Source: Bdellovibrionales bacterium (lineage in GTDB: Bacteria; Bdellovibrionota; UBA1018). Taken from it: a stretch of DNA of 64,000 nucleotides. Positions 15,761 through 24,392 of this stretch are shown here, one piece after another. Each line of letters starts with the position of its first letter. Position 1 is the stretch's first letter. The stretch spans positions 588,909 to 652,908 of the forward strand of contig JAFEAP010000029.1 in the NCBI GenBank assembly GCA_018266355.1, written 5' to 3'. The notes under the pieces were generated by a model. That model did no database searches. It was not told the origin of the DNA and saw nothing but the letters and a program-made list of their open reading frames with translations. Made by a program: the position numbers and the translations under genes.

Positions 15761-16620
15761 GACTCGCACTCCGCCCTTGGCGGCTCCAACCCCTCTCGCA
15801 GATCCTTTCGCTCGCCACGCTCGGCGTGCTCCTTCTGCTCGCCGGGTTCTTCGCGTCGCTCGCGACGGCCCTGCCAGAGCTTCGTCGCGGGTTGGAAGGA
15901 GACCAGGTCGCGAGCGTCTTCCTCGATCCTTCGGCCGAGCCGGCGAGTCTCGATTCCGTGCGTGACCAAATCCGGCTTTCTCTCGGCTCGAGCGCGGTCT
16001 CCGTCGAGTACGTCGACGCCGACGCGTTTCTGGCCGCGGTCCAAACGAACCAGCCCGATCTCGCGAAGGAAGTCGCGGCGCTCGGGAACGAAAAGGACTG
16101 GGTCACTCCGCGCCATTATTCCCTCCGGGGAACGATCGGCGAAAAGCTCGTCGACCGTCTCCGCGCGATTCCGGGCGTCGAGTCCGTCGCGTTCTCGGCC
16201 CACCGATTCCAGCCGATCCTCGAAAACCTTTCGGCGATCGCTTGGCTCAGCCGCGTGCTTTTCTCGGCGATCGTGCTCGCGATGGTCGCCGTCCTCATCC
16301 TGCTCGGGCGGTTGAACTCGGGGATCTTCTCCGAAGCCGAGGGCATCGTCTCCCAGATGGGCGGAAGCCCTTGGCAGGCGCGGTTTCCGGCCCGGTTGAA
16401 CCCGATCCTGCTCGCCACGGGAGCGGGACTGCTCGCCGGGATCTGCTTCATGCGGCTCAGCCCGTGGTTCGCCGCGAAGATGGCCGCGCTTTCCCCGTTT
16501 TTCGCGGGTCTCGGCACGAAGGCCCCGCTCCTTTCGCCGCCGCTGCTCCTCGGTCTCGGGCTCCTCGTCGGCGCGGTCGCGTTCGTCCTTTCCCCGCGTA
16601 CGGAACGGACGGTGCGATGA
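15748..16620 (+). CDS. ftsX: Cell-division permease-like protein FtsX
   Basis: Protein of 290 residues with four membrane helices: one at about 20-40, and three in the C-terminal half at about 165-190, 215-235 and 265-285. A periplasmic domain lies between helices 1 and 2, as in FtsX. FtsX transmits ATP hydrolysis by FtsE across the membrane to the hydrolase activator EnvC. Overlaps with ftsE (13 bases) and envC (ATGA, 4 bases) indicate tight translational coupling. Confidence comes largely from context and topology. Confidence 0.9.
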   Translation: MFALRLALRPWRLQPLSQILSLATLGVLLLLAGFFASLATALPELRRGLEGDQVASVFLDPSAEPASLDSVRDQIRLSLGSSAVSVEYVDADAFLAAVQTNQPDLAKEVAALGNEKDWVTPRHYSLRGTIGEKLVDRLRAIPGVESVAFSAHRFQPILENLSAIAWLSRVLFSAIVLAMVAVLILLGRLNSGIFSEAEGIVSQMGGSPWQARFPARLNPILLATGAGLLAGICFMRLSPWFAAKMAALSPFFAGLGTKAPLLSPPLLLGLGLLVGAVAFVLSPRTERTVR

Positions 16621-17837
16621 GCTTCGGCTTCGCCCGTCGCGGCGTCGCGATCTTATCGACGGTATTCGCGTCCGCGGCGTTCGCGAGCATCCCGCCGACC
16701 TCGACCGCGAAGAAATCGAATTCATCTTTGAACGAGCGGCTATCGCGCGTGCGCGCGGAGGTCGTGAACCTCGAACAGTCGCTCATCGGCTCGCTCGAGC
16801 GAAATAAGGAAGCGAAGGACAGCCTTCGCAAGATCCAGGAGCTCATCCGACTCCAGAAAGAGGAGAGTACCCTCGGTCAAACGCGGATCCGCGAGCTCGA
16901 AGATACCGTTCGCGAGCTCGAGTCCCGGCGAGGAGTGATCCGAGAGCGGGTCGGCATCGAGCGTGCCGCGATCCGAAAAGCGTTGCGGGACCTCTACCTC
17001 GCGGATTCAGTAATGCCGGAAAATCCGGACGCCCTCGCGCGTGAAAAATTCGAACAGCCGAAACGCCACCTCATCCGGCGGATGGTCCAGCAGGGCGTAC
17101 GCGAAGTCGACGCCCTCCGCGCGGACCTCGAGGACGCCGACCGGCTCGAGGCGCGGATCGCCGCCGAACGCGGCGAGCTCGAGGCGACCGTGCACGAGAT
17201 GGCCGAGAGCGAGGGGATCCTCGAGTTGAACCGCCAACTCCAACTCGATTTGATCCAGAAGAACCGCGGCGAGCGCGTCGCTCAGCTCGAGAAGTGGCGC
17301 GAACTCAAGACGGCCGAGGCCCAAGTCTCCGACCTCATCCGGAACTTCAACGCGCGCATGGAAATCCAGGAAACCCACCGCGCCGAACGCGCGGCGAGCC
17401 GCGCGATGGCGGTCATGGCCGATTCCACGTTCGCGAAAGCGAAGGGCAAGCTCCCGTTCCCCGCGCTCGGCGAAGTCGTCGGTCGTTTCGGGAAGACGTT
17501 CGACAAGGCCTCCGGCTTGAACGTGTTCAAAAAAGGAATCGAGATCGCGACCGCCGCGTCCACGGATATCCGAGCGATTTCGCCCGGTAAAATCGTCTAT
17601 GCGGGGGATTTGCCTACCTACGGTCGGCTCGCGATCGTGGATCACGGCGATCACTTCTATTCGATCTGCGGCCACCTCGGCGACCTCGCGAAGCGCGTCG
17701 GCGATTCGGTCGCGATGGGTGAAAAAATTGGCGTATCCGATTCGTCGGGGAATCCGGTCTACTTCGAGATTCGGGCGCGCAATATTCCGGTCGATCCCCT
17801 CCAGTGGGTGACGGCGAATATTGCGGCGAAACTCTAA
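16617..17837 (+). CDS. envC: EnvC-like murein hydrolase activator (degenerate LytM/M23 domain)
   Basis: Protein of 406 residues: signal peptide (1-26), long coiled coil (about 35-260), then a C-terminal LytM domain (about 290-400). The zinc-ligand motifs of active M23 enzymes are lost. The usual HxGxD is KKGIE, with Lys305 and Glu309 in the His and Asp places. The usual LHFEIR is VYFEIR. One His in SICGHLG remains. This pattern defines EnvC-type activators, which bind FtsX with the coiled coil and switch on amidases. The ATG at 16617 overlaps the ftsX stop by four bases; a longer upstream frame exists but lies inside ftsX. Confidence 0.9.
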   Translation: MSFGFARRGVAILSTVFASAAFASIPPTSTAKKSNSSLNERLSRVRAEVVNLEQSLIGSLERNKEAKDSLRKIQELIRLQKEESTLGQTRIRELEDTVRELESRRGVIRERVGIERAAIRKALRDLYLADSVMPENPDALAREKFEQPKRHLIRRMVQQGVREVDALRADLEDADRLEARIAAERGELEATVHEMAESEGILELNRQLQLDLIQKNRGERVAQLEKWRELKTAEAQVSDLIRNFNARMEIQETHRAERAASRAMAVMADSTFAKAKGKLPFPALGEVVGRFGKTFDKASGLNVFKKGIEIATAASTDIRAISPGKIVYAGDLPTYGRLAIVDHGDHFYSICGHLGDLAKRVGDSVAMGEKIGVSDSSGNPVYFEIRARNIPVDPLQWVTANIAAKL

Positions 17838-17857
17838 GTCCCGTATTCTGGATTTCT

Positions 17858-19279
17858 ATGACCTTACGCGCTCGCTCGATGGTTTCCCGCATCGCCCTCG
17901 TCACCTGCCTGCTCGCGCTGCCCGCGTTCGGCGCAGCTAAGAAACGGGAGTCCTCGAAATCCGAAGACGCGAAGACCGAGCAGAAGGACGACAAAAGAGA
18001 AGAGAAGGTCGCCAAGAAGGACCTCTCGCGCGAGAAGTACGAGAACATCGAACTCTTCCAGAAGATCTACCAGTTCATCCAAACGAACTACGTCGACGAA
18101 GTCGGCGATAAGCAGCTCATCGAGGGCGCGATCAAAGGGATGATGGAGACCCTCGATCCGCACTCGGCGTTCCTCACCGCGGACATCTACCGCGAAATGA
18201 AGACCGACACGAGCGGGCGCTTCGGGGGCCTCGGCATCGAAATCGGCATGAAGAACGACGCGATCGTCGTCGTCACGCCGATGGAGGACACGCCCGCGTG
18301 GCGGGCCGGCGTGAAGCCCGGCGACCGTATTCTGAAGATCAACGGCGAGTCGACGAAGGGGCTGACCCTCGTCGAGGCCGTCTCGAAGATGCGCGGGAAA
18401 AAGGGAGCGCACGTCACGCTCACGCTCGGCCGCGAGGGCGCGGAGAAGCCGCTCGAGGTGAAGTTGAACCGCGAGACGATCAAGATCCAAAGCGTGAAGT
18501 CCGACGAACTGCCCGACGGTTACGGTTACGTCCGGCTCGCGAGTTTCAACGAAGACGCCGGACACGATGTCCGTAAGGCGATCGAGAAACTCGAATCGAA
18601 AAACAAGCTCAAGGGCCTCGTGTTCGACCTCCGCATGAATCCGGGCGGACTCCTCGACCAAGCGGTCGACGTCGCCTCCGCGTTCATCGACGACGGCGTG
18701 GTCGTTTCGACGATCGGGCGCGACCCCTCGCAGAAAGAAGTCCGTTACGCGAAGAAGGGCTGGGCTCGGAAGGACCTCCCGGTCGCCGTCCTCGTGAACT
18801 CCGGATCGGCCTCCGCCTCGGAGATCGTTGCCGGCGCGCTCCAGGATTCCCATCGCGCGATCATCATGGGCCAACCGACGTTCGGAAAAGGCTCCGTCCA
18901 GACGGTCGTCGACCTCGGAAACGACCTCGGGATGAAGCTCACCATCGCGCGCTATTACACGCCGAGCGGCCGAAGCATCCAGGAAAAGGGCATCCAGCCC
19001 GACATTCTCCTCGACGATTACGATCCGAAAGTGCTCGCGAAGGCGAGAAAACGTCGCGAAACCTTCCGGGAACGCGACCTGCGCCGACACCTGAAAAACC
19101 CTGCGATTTCCGACTCGGACGACGACGAGAATCAGTCGGCCGAGGCGCTGAAACCGGACGAACCCTCGCGCTTCAACCCGAAAGAAGACGAGCAAGTGAA
19201 GCAGGCCGTCAATTACCTGAAGTCGTTTGAACTCTTCAAGAAAGTGGGCCAAGCTCCCTCCCAGAATGGATCGGGATAA
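17858..19279 (+). CDS. ctpA: Carboxy-terminal processing protease CtpA (S41)
   Basis: Protein of 473 residues from the ATG at 17858 (an in-frame ATG at 17879 is also possible). It has a signal peptide, a charged Lys/Glu linker, an N-terminal helical region, a PDZ domain with the GLGIEI and GVKPGDRILKING blocks, and the S41 catalytic core. The Ser of GSASASEIV and the Lys of FGKGSVQ form the Ser-Lys dyad. CtpA trims periplasmic proteins, often peptidoglycan hydrolases or their adaptors, which fits its place next to envC. The C-terminal tail after residue 400 is acidic. The end overlaps xseA. Confidence 0.93.
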   Translation: MTLRARSMVSRIALVTCLLALPAFGAAKKRESSKSEDAKTEQKDDKREEKVAKKDLSREKYENIELFQKIYQFIQTNYVDEVGDKQLIEGAIKGMMETLDPHSAFLTADIYREMKTDTSGRFGGLGIEIGMKNDAIVVVTPMEDTPAWRAGVKPGDRILKINGESTKGLTLVEAVSKMRGKKGAHVTLTLGREGAEKPLEVKLNRETIKIQSVKSDELPDGYGYVRLASFNEDAGHDVRKAIEKLESKNKLKGLVFDLRMNPGGLLDQAVDVASAFIDDGVVVSTIGRDPSQKEVRYAKKGWARKDLPVAVLVNSGSASASEIVAGALQDSHRAIIMGQPTFGKGSVQTVVDLGNDLGMKLTIARYYTPSGRSIQEKGIQPDILLDDYDPKVLAKARKRRETFRERDLRRHLKNPAISDSDDDENQSAEALKPDEPSRFNPKEDEQVKQAVNYLKSFELFKKVGQAPSQNGSG

Positions 19280-20486
19280 CGTCTCTCTTTTCGAGTTCGC
19301 CGCCGGAAGCCCGAAACCGCTGACCGTCACCGAGCTCACCGCGCGCATCAAAGGCGTGCTCGAACCTGCTTTCACGGAAATCTGGGTTCAGGCCGAGATT
19401 TCGAATTTCCGCCCGGCCGCCTCCGGGCACCTCTATTTTTCGCTGAAGGATTCGGGTTCGATGATCGCGGCCGCGCTCTTCGGAGCCGGCGGAAAACGGC
19501 GCGTGGCCTTCGATCTGAAGGACGGGATGCAGGTCCTCTGCCGCGGGAAAGTCGCCGTTTACGCGCCTCGCGGGAATTACCAGTTTATCGTCGACCGGAT
19601 CGAACCGCTCGGAGCCGGCGCGCTCCAGATCGCGTTCGAACAGCTGAAGGCGAAGCTCCAATCCGAGGGCCTCTTCGATCCGAAGCGGAAGCGCCCGCTG
19701 CCGCCGTTCCCTAAAAAAATCGCCGTCGTGACCTCGCCGAGCGGCGCCGCGATTCGCGACATGCTGAACATCCTCCGTCGGCGCGCTCCGCACCTCGAAG
19801 TGCTCGTGATTCCGGCGCTCGTCCAAGGCGCGGAGGCGCCGAAGCAAATCTTGCGCGGCCTCGACGCCGCGAACAAGCACGACCTCGGCGAAATCGTCGT
19901 CCTCGCCCGCGGCGGCGGATCGATCGAGGACATGTGGTGCTTCAACGACGAAGCGCTCGCCCGCGCGATCGCGGCCTCGCGTCTTCCCGTCGTATCGGCC
20001 GTCGGCCACGAGATCGACTTCACGATCGCGGACTTCGTCGCCGACCTCCGGGCGCCCACGCCTTCGGCCGCGGCCGAGATCGTCTCCGGTCACTGGGTCG
20101 ACGTCGCCCGTCAGCTCGGGCAGAACGCGGAACGGATGCGTTCCACGATTCGGCGCGATCTCGCGAACAAGCGGAGCCTCCTGAATCACCTGTCCGCGCG
20201 GGTCGTGAGTCCGCTCGACCGTCTCCGCGAGCAAATGCAGCGCGTGGACGAGTGGACCGCCCGTCTCGATCGTTCGCTTCGAAACGTGATCGAACGACGG
20301 AAGTTGGCTTTCGGGCAGCTCACCGGTAAACTGGAAGCACTCTCGCCGCTGAAGGTCCTCGATCGAGGATACGCGATCGCCCGGACCGAACAAGGACACG
20401 TTCTCCGGAAGCGATCGGACGCGAAACCAGGCGAGGAATTCTCGGTGGTCTTCACGGATGGCGAAGCAAAGGCTCGGTTCACCTAA
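19266..20486 (+). CDS. xseA: Exodeoxyribonuclease VII large subunit
   Basis: Protein of 406 residues if begun at the ATG at 19266, which overlaps ctpA by 14 bases. A longer version from 19227 is possible but reads into ctpA. It has an N-terminal OB fold (IWVQAEISNFRPAASGHLYF) and the catalytic core with GRGKV-like CRGKVAVYAPRGNYQ, VVTSPSGAAIRDM and the ARGGGSIEDMWCFND and VSAVGHEIDFTI blocks, then a coiled-coil region. With XseB it degrades single-stranded DNA from both ends in the cytoplasm. No xseB is seen next to it. Confidence 0.95.
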   Translation: MDRDNVSLFEFAAGSPKPLTVTELTARIKGVLEPAFTEIWVQAEISNFRPAASGHLYFSLKDSGSMIAAALFGAGGKRRVAFDLKDGMQVLCRGKVAVYAPRGNYQFIVDRIEPLGAGALQIAFEQLKAKLQSEGLFDPKRKRPLPPFPKKIAVVTSPSGAAIRDMLNILRRRAPHLEVLVIPALVQGAEAPKQILRGLDAANKHDLGEIVVLARGGGSIEDMWCFNDEALARAIAASRLPVVSAVGHEIDFTIADFVADLRAPTPSAAAEIVSGHWVDVARQLGQNAERMRSTIRRDLANKRSLLNHLSARVVSPLDRLREQMQRVDEWTARLDRSLRNVIERRKLAFGQLTGKLEALSPLKVLDRGYAIARTEQGHVLRKRSDAKPGEEFSVVFTDGEAKARFT

Positions 20487-21438
20487 GGTCCTCGTTTTCG
20501 TTCTCGGATTTTCCGGCGCGCTCGCCGCGTGCCAGAGCGGCCCGCGCGCGGCCGATTCTCCGCCCCCCGATCCGGCGCCGACGCCGGTGAAGGTCGAAGG
20601 CGTCCGACCGATCCCGTTCCAATCCCAGTCGACGGAAAAATCGACGCCCGCGTTCGACGTCACGCTCTCGACAGATCACGCTCCCGACGGTTCGATCGTC
20701 GCGGTCGGACTCCACCCCTTGATGGAAATCGACATCGCCGGCGTGACCGTGAAGTTCGAAGGCAAGGAATTCCCGGTTTTCCCGAGCGGACCTGCGAAAG
20801 ACCTCGCGGCGCTCGTCGTGATTCCATTCAACTCGAAGCCGCGGATGTCCAAGATCGAACTTTCCTGGCAGGGCGGAAAAGCCGAGTTCCCGATCGAGGT
20901 GATCGACGGCGGGTATCCCTCGGAGAAACTCACGGTCGACGAGAAGAAGGTGAATCCTCCGAAGAAGGTGATGAAACGGATCATCAAGGAGACGAGGGAG
21001 ATCGGCGCGCTTTACCGGAAAGTCCGGACCGAGCGGCTCTGGTCCGGTCCCTTCATGCTCCCGATCGACAGCGAGGTCACTTCGCGATTCGGGAATAAGC
21101 GCCTCTTCAACGGATCGATGAAGAGCTTCCATCAGGGTCTCGACCTCCGGGCCCGAACGCCTACCCCGATCCACGCGCCCGAGGGCGGAGTCGTCGTCCT
21201 CGCGAAGGACCTCTATTTCACGGGTAATACGGTGATTCTCGATCACGGTTACGGCCTTTTCACGATCTACGGTCATATGAGTCGGCTCGACGTGAAGGCC
21301 GGCGATCGAGTCGCGAAGAACCAATTGCTCGGGCTATCGGGGGCGACCGGGCGCGCGAGCGGTCCGCACCTGCACTGGGGCGCGGTGCTCATGCACGAGA
21401 AATTCAACCCGGCGGATTTGACTCGGGTTCCGCGCTGA
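20458..21438 (+). CDS. Lipoprotein M23 (LytM-type) peptidoglycan endopeptidase
   Basis: Protein of 326 residues with lipobox LAAC (Cys25). A Pro-rich linker and a beta-rich N-terminal domain precede a C-terminal M23 domain. All zinc and catalytic motifs are intact: HQGLD, the HGYGLFTIYGHMS block, and GPHLHWG. It should cleave peptide cross-links of peptidoglycan, in contrast to the degenerate EnvC-like protein in the same gene cluster. It overlaps xseA by 29 bases. Its end overlaps the convergent response regulator gene by 35 bases. Confidence 0.9.
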   Translation: MAKQRLGSPKVLVFVLGFSGALAACQSGPRAADSPPPDPAPTPVKVEGVRPIPFQSQSTEKSTPAFDVTLSTDHAPDGSIVAVGLHPLMEIDIAGVTVKFEGKEFPVFPSGPAKDLAALVVIPFNSKPRMSKIELSWQGGKAEFPIEVIDGGYPSEKLTVDEKKVNPPKKVMKRIIKETREIGALYRKVRTERLWSGPFMLPIDSEVTSRFGNKRLFNGSMKSFHQGLDLRARTPTPIHAPEGGVVVLAKDLYFTGNTVILDHGYGLFTIYGHMSRLDVKAGDRVAKNQLLGLSGATGRASGPHLHWGAVLMHEKFNPADLTRVPR

Positions 21439-22129
21439 AGCGATAACCCGCGCCGCGCACGGTGAGGAAGTGCCGGGGCTCGTCGGGGTTCGTCTCGAAA
21501 TATTTCCGGAGTCGCCCGAGGAAGTAATCCGTCGTGCGCGTTTTCGGGAGGAAGCGGAAACCCCAGACTTCCTTCAGGAGTTCCTCGCGACTCACGATCG
21601 CGCCTTCGGCCTGGATCAGGTGGGTCGCGAGTTTGAATTCGAGGGGAGTGAGCTCGACCCAACCTTTCGGCCCGAGGATTTTCAGCCGCGCGGAATCGAG
21701 TTTCCAGAGTTTCGGCGGTTCCGTGATCGCCCGAGTCGCCTCGGGATCGCGGCGACGCGAGAGCGCGCGAATCCGCGCCGCGAGTTCTTCCCAATGGAAC
21801 GGCTTCGGAAGGTAATCGTCCGCGCCCGAGTCGAGACCCGCGACGCGGTCGTCCGGCTCGCCCTTCGCGGTCAGGCAGAGGACCGTGCCGCGAAACCCGT
21901 CCTTCCGCAGCTCGTCGCAGAGTTCGAGTCCGTCGCCGTCGGGCAGGTTCCGGTCGAGGATGAGAAGGTCGCAGGGCGAAGTTTCGATCGATTTCCGGGC
22001 GTCGGCGAGCGTCGTCGCATGCAGGATCTCCGGGATTTTCAGGCGGGCGAGCGCGATTTTCAGCGCGGCCGCGAGCGCGGGCTCGTCCTCGACGAGGAGA
22101 GCGCGGCTGAATTGGACGTCCGCCCCCAT
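21404..22129 (-). CDS. OmpR-family response regulator
   Basis: Protein of 241 residues. The receiver domain has the acidic pair Glu14/Asp15, phospho-acceptor Asp59 (LLILDRNLPDGDG), the Thr of LTAKG and the Lys of LPKPF. The C-terminal winged helix (from about 145, ELTPLEFKLATHLI to VRGAGYRF) binds DNA. It follows its histidine kinase gene by 3 bases and overlaps the convergent M23 lipoprotein gene. The linker between the domains is longer than usual. The signal and targets are not visible; the neighbourhood suggests envelope control. Confidence 0.92.
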   Translation of the reverse strand: MGADVQFSRALLVEDEPALAAALKIALARLKIPEILHATTLADARKSIETSPCDLLILDRNLPDGDGLELCDELRKDGFRGTVLCLTAKGEPDDRVAGLDSGADDYLPKPFHWEELAARIRALSRRRDPEATRAITEPPKLWKLDSARLKILGPKGWVELTPLEFKLATHLIQAEGAIVSREELLKEVWGFRFLPKTRTTDYFLGRLRKYFETNPDEPRHFLTVRGAGYRFSAEPESNPPG

Positions 22130-22132
22130 CGG

Positions 22133-23020
22133 TTAACCGGTCGCCTTTCCGGAGAGTTCGAAAGAAGCCCCGAGATTCGGTCCCGCACTCGCCGCCGCGA
22201 TGGCGATGCCCATCCGTTTACCGGCTTCGCGTGCGAGGTAGAGACCGAGACCGGTCCCCGAAATCGAATAAGGAGCGGAATGTTTCGCGCGGTAAAATCG
22301 CTTGAAGATTTTTTTCGACTCGGCCGGTTCGAATCCGAGGCCCTCGTCGCGGAAGACGACGCTCCACCGCGTCCCCGAGTAGGAGGTACGGAGGGTGACC
22401 TTCGGTTTTCCCTTGGCGAACTTCTTCGCGTTCTCGACGAGGTTCGTGCAGACGAGATCGAGCATCTTCGGGTCCGCGAGGATCTTTCCCGGGAGCGCGT
22501 CGCCCTCCCGTACGATCGTCGCGCCGGGACCGAGGAGTTCGCGCCAGGCGCCGATTCGTTCGTTCAACCACTTCTCGAGGTCGATCTCGATTCGCTTCGA
22601 ACGCACGGCCTTCGCGTCCCATCGCGCGGCCTCGAGGAGCGCCTCGACTTCGGAGCGCAAGCGACCGAGCTCGAGTTCGTGCGATTTCCAGAGTTGGTCC
22701 TGTTCGGTGGGCGAAAGGTCGGTCTGGCGAAGAAGGGAGGAGGAGAGTTCGAGCGTCGCGATCGGCGTCTTCAGCTCGTGGGTGACGGCGGCGAGGAATT
22801 CGGATTGGAGCTGGTTCAGCCGCATTTCCTGGGTGAGGCGGACGAAGAGAATGATGAAGCTCGCGAGGATGACGACGAAGCCGACGGTGCCGAGGATCGG
22901 TTCGAGCATCGCGCGCCGGTCGGCGAGGAGGACGGCGACATTGAATCGCGTCGCGAGCACCGCGAGGAGCCCGACGACGAGGATGAGGAATATAAGCCAG
23001 AACCAGCCGCGCTGTTTCAT
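22133..23020 (-). CDS. Sensor histidine kinase, short membrane type
   Basis: Protein of 295 residues with two membrane helices (about 7-24 and 43-61) that leave a periplasmic loop of less than 20 residues. It probably senses within the membrane or through a partner. The H-box is TAVTHELKTP-like with His81 (LAAVTHELKTPIAT). The ATPase domain has the N-box NLVENAKKFA, G1 RDEGLGF and G2 GTGLGLYLA. It pairs with the OmpR-type regulator 3 bases downstream. Confidence 0.92.
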   Translation of the reverse strand: MKQRGWFWLIFLILVVGLLAVLATRFNVAVLLADRRAMLEPILGTVGFVVILASFIILFVRLTQEMRLNQLQSEFLAAVTHELKTPIATLELSSSLLRQTDLSPTEQDQLWKSHELELGRLRSEVEALLEAARWDAKAVRSKRIEIDLEKWLNERIGAWRELLGPGATIVREGDALPGKILADPKMLDLVCTNLVENAKKFAKGKPKVTLRTSYSGTRWSVVFRDEGLGFEPAESKKIFKRFYRAKHSAPYSISGTGLGLYLAREAGKRMGIAIAAASAGPNLGASFELSGKATG

Positions 23021-23065
23021 CCCCTCGAGCCTATCCCCAAAGGTCCGTGATCGTCATGGGGGCAT

Positions 23066-23094
23066 TTGTTTTTTTCCGGAGGCATCGTTAAACT
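23066..23094 (+). promoter_or_regulatory. Candidate promoter before the membrane protein at 23104
   Basis: TTGTTT (23066-23071), 17 bases, TAAACT (23089-23094). The predicted start of transcription is only a few bases before the GTG start codon, so the mRNA would be nearly leaderless; no Shine-Dalgarno is visible. The hexamers match those proposed for ftsE at 15034-15061. Confidence 0.35.
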
Positions 23095-23103
23095 CGTCCT
23101 CGA

Positions 23104-23739
23104 GTGGAAGATTCGACCGATTTTAAGAGTTATTCCCGGGGGGACCTGGAATTCATCGCCTCGAGCGTCGATCGCACCCGTTATCCGGATCGCTATCGAG
23201 CGGTGATGGAAGAGATCGCCGCCCGGAAGAGCGACGGGCGTTGGGATGCGAAGCCCCCGGCTAAATCGATTCCGATCCTCTCTCCCTCCCCCGAGTTCGT
23301 CCGGAAATGGGTGCCGCGGTATTTGCTTCTGTCGGTTTTGAGTTCCACCGGCTTTCTCGGCTATTTTTTGGTGCGTTCGGAACGCACGACGGGAGTGTTC
23401 GTCCTCCTCGGGATCGGCGCCCTCTGGATCGCCTCCGGGTTTCTGGCCTTCTTCTACTTCGCTCGGTCTCATTCCCGGTCCCGAGTGTTCACGACGATCT
23501 ACCTGGTACCGCAGATTATGAATTTCGCGATCGGGGGTTACGGTTTTCGGGCGCTCTCCGGTGCCGCCGCCGGAATCGAGGTCTCGCAAAATCCCGAGGG
23601 ATTGCGTATCGGTTTTCGTTTCGACCTCCTGAATTTCTATTCTCAATTGAATTGGAACCAATCCGACCTGCCTTTCTACTTCAGCGTGAATCTCTTCGCG
23701 CTTTGGATTTTTTGGTTCGCCCGGAAACAATATGGATAA
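23104..23739 (+). CDS. Unknown membrane protein
   Basis: Protein of 211 residues that I do not recognise. The first 65 residues are polar and soluble, with a RYPDRYRAVMEEIAARK helix. Three to four hydrophobic segments follow (about 73-90, 97-118, 128-150 and 190-207). Start is GTG at 23104, the only in-frame start that keeps the gene clear of the divergent kinase gene. The stop overlaps the following GreA-like gene by 8 bases, so they are probably co-transcribed. Confidence 0.6.
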   Translation: MEDSTDFKSYSRGDLEFIASSVDRTRYPDRYRAVMEEIAARKSDGRWDAKPPAKSIPILSPSPEFVRKWVPRYLLLSVLSSTGFLGYFLVRSERTTGVFVLLGIGALWIASGFLAFFYFARSHSRSRVFTTIYLVPQIMNFAIGGYGFRALSGAAAGIEVSQNPEGLRIGFRFDLLNFYSQLNWNQSDLPFYFSVNLFALWIFWFARKQYG

Positions 23740-24133
23740 GAAGGCCGTCATCCAGCACTTGATCGCGCACCTCGAGGAAGAGCTCGCCGGACTCCCCGCG
23801 AAAGGCGGCCCGGTCCAAGTCGAGTCCCCGCGCCGCGCCGAGATCCAGGGACTTCTCACGATGTACCGGTTCCTGCCCTCCCGCACCTACGCGACCGAGG
23901 ATCCGATCATCCCGACCTCGTTCGTGACGTTAAAGGTCCGCGACGTGACTTCCTACGCGTTCATCGCCCCCCGGGGAGGCGGATTCATCACCACGATCGA
24001 AGGCGTTCCCCTCCAGGTCCTGACCGCCTCGTCGCCGCTCGGAGAGGCGCTCCTCGGGAAGAAAACCGGCGAAAGCGCGGTGGTCGAAGTGCGCGGCGAG
24101 CTGCGCGAATACCTTATCGTCGCTTCGTCCTGA
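23732..24133 (+). CDS. Mini GreA/GreB-like protein
   Basis: Protein of 133 residues. The C-terminal SPLGEALLGKKTGESAVVEV block (about 100-119) followed by REYLIV is the hallmark of the FKBP-like C-terminal domain of GreA/GreB transcript-cleavage factors and of Rnk. Before it is only a short helical segment (about 1-45), instead of the full antiparallel coiled coil that reaches the RNA-polymerase active site. It may bind RNA polymerase through its secondary channel rim without cleaving RNA, as Rnk does. It overlaps the upstream membrane protein gene by 8 bases and the convergent gene by 20. Confidence 0.65.
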   Translation: MDKKAVIQHLIAHLEEELAGLPAKGGPVQVESPRRAEIQGLLTMYRFLPSRTYATEDPIIPTSFVTLKVRDVTSYAFIAPRGGGFITTIEGVPLQVLTASSPLGEALLGKKTGESAVVEVRGELREYLIVASS

Positions 24134-24392
24134 AGATCGTCCGGGTCAGGAAACCGACGAAGAGCACGCCGAGCGCGATTCCCGCGACCGTCAATCCGAG
24201 GAGCAGCAGCGCGACGAACGCGGCGCCGAAGAGGACCTTCGGTACGAGGCCGACGTTCCCGAGGTTTACGACCTTGAACTCCGCGCGGCGGTGCTTTTCT
24301 GCGCCCGCGGGTTCGGAAAGGACGTTTCCTTCCGCGTCGAGGACGATCGCTTCGCGTGCGGGTGCGACGGGTTCGTCGCGTTCCTCGCTCAC
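24114..24392 (-). CDS. Small membrane protein, function unknown
   Basis: Protein of 92 residues. A polar N-terminal half contains REAIVLDAEGNVLS. A strongly hydrophobic C-terminal segment (about 50-86) is long enough for two closely packed helices, and the protein ends in RTKRR. No family was recognised. It starts inside the end of the exported HAD gene (4-base overlap, ATGA), so it is the last member of the pepA-HAD operon. The 3' end overlaps the convergent GreA-like gene by 20 bases. Confidence 0.6.
   Translation of the reverse strand: MSEERDEPVAPAREAIVLDAEGNVLSEPAGAEKHRRAEFKVVNLGNVGLVPKVLFGAAFVALLLLGLTVAGIALGVLFVGFLTRTIFRTKRR

Noticed and set aside
16242..16616. N-terminal extension of the EnvC-like gene into ftsX
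   Set aside because: The extension translates ftsX in another frame and lacks a signal peptide; the ATG at 16617 gives a clean signal sequence and a four-base overlap.
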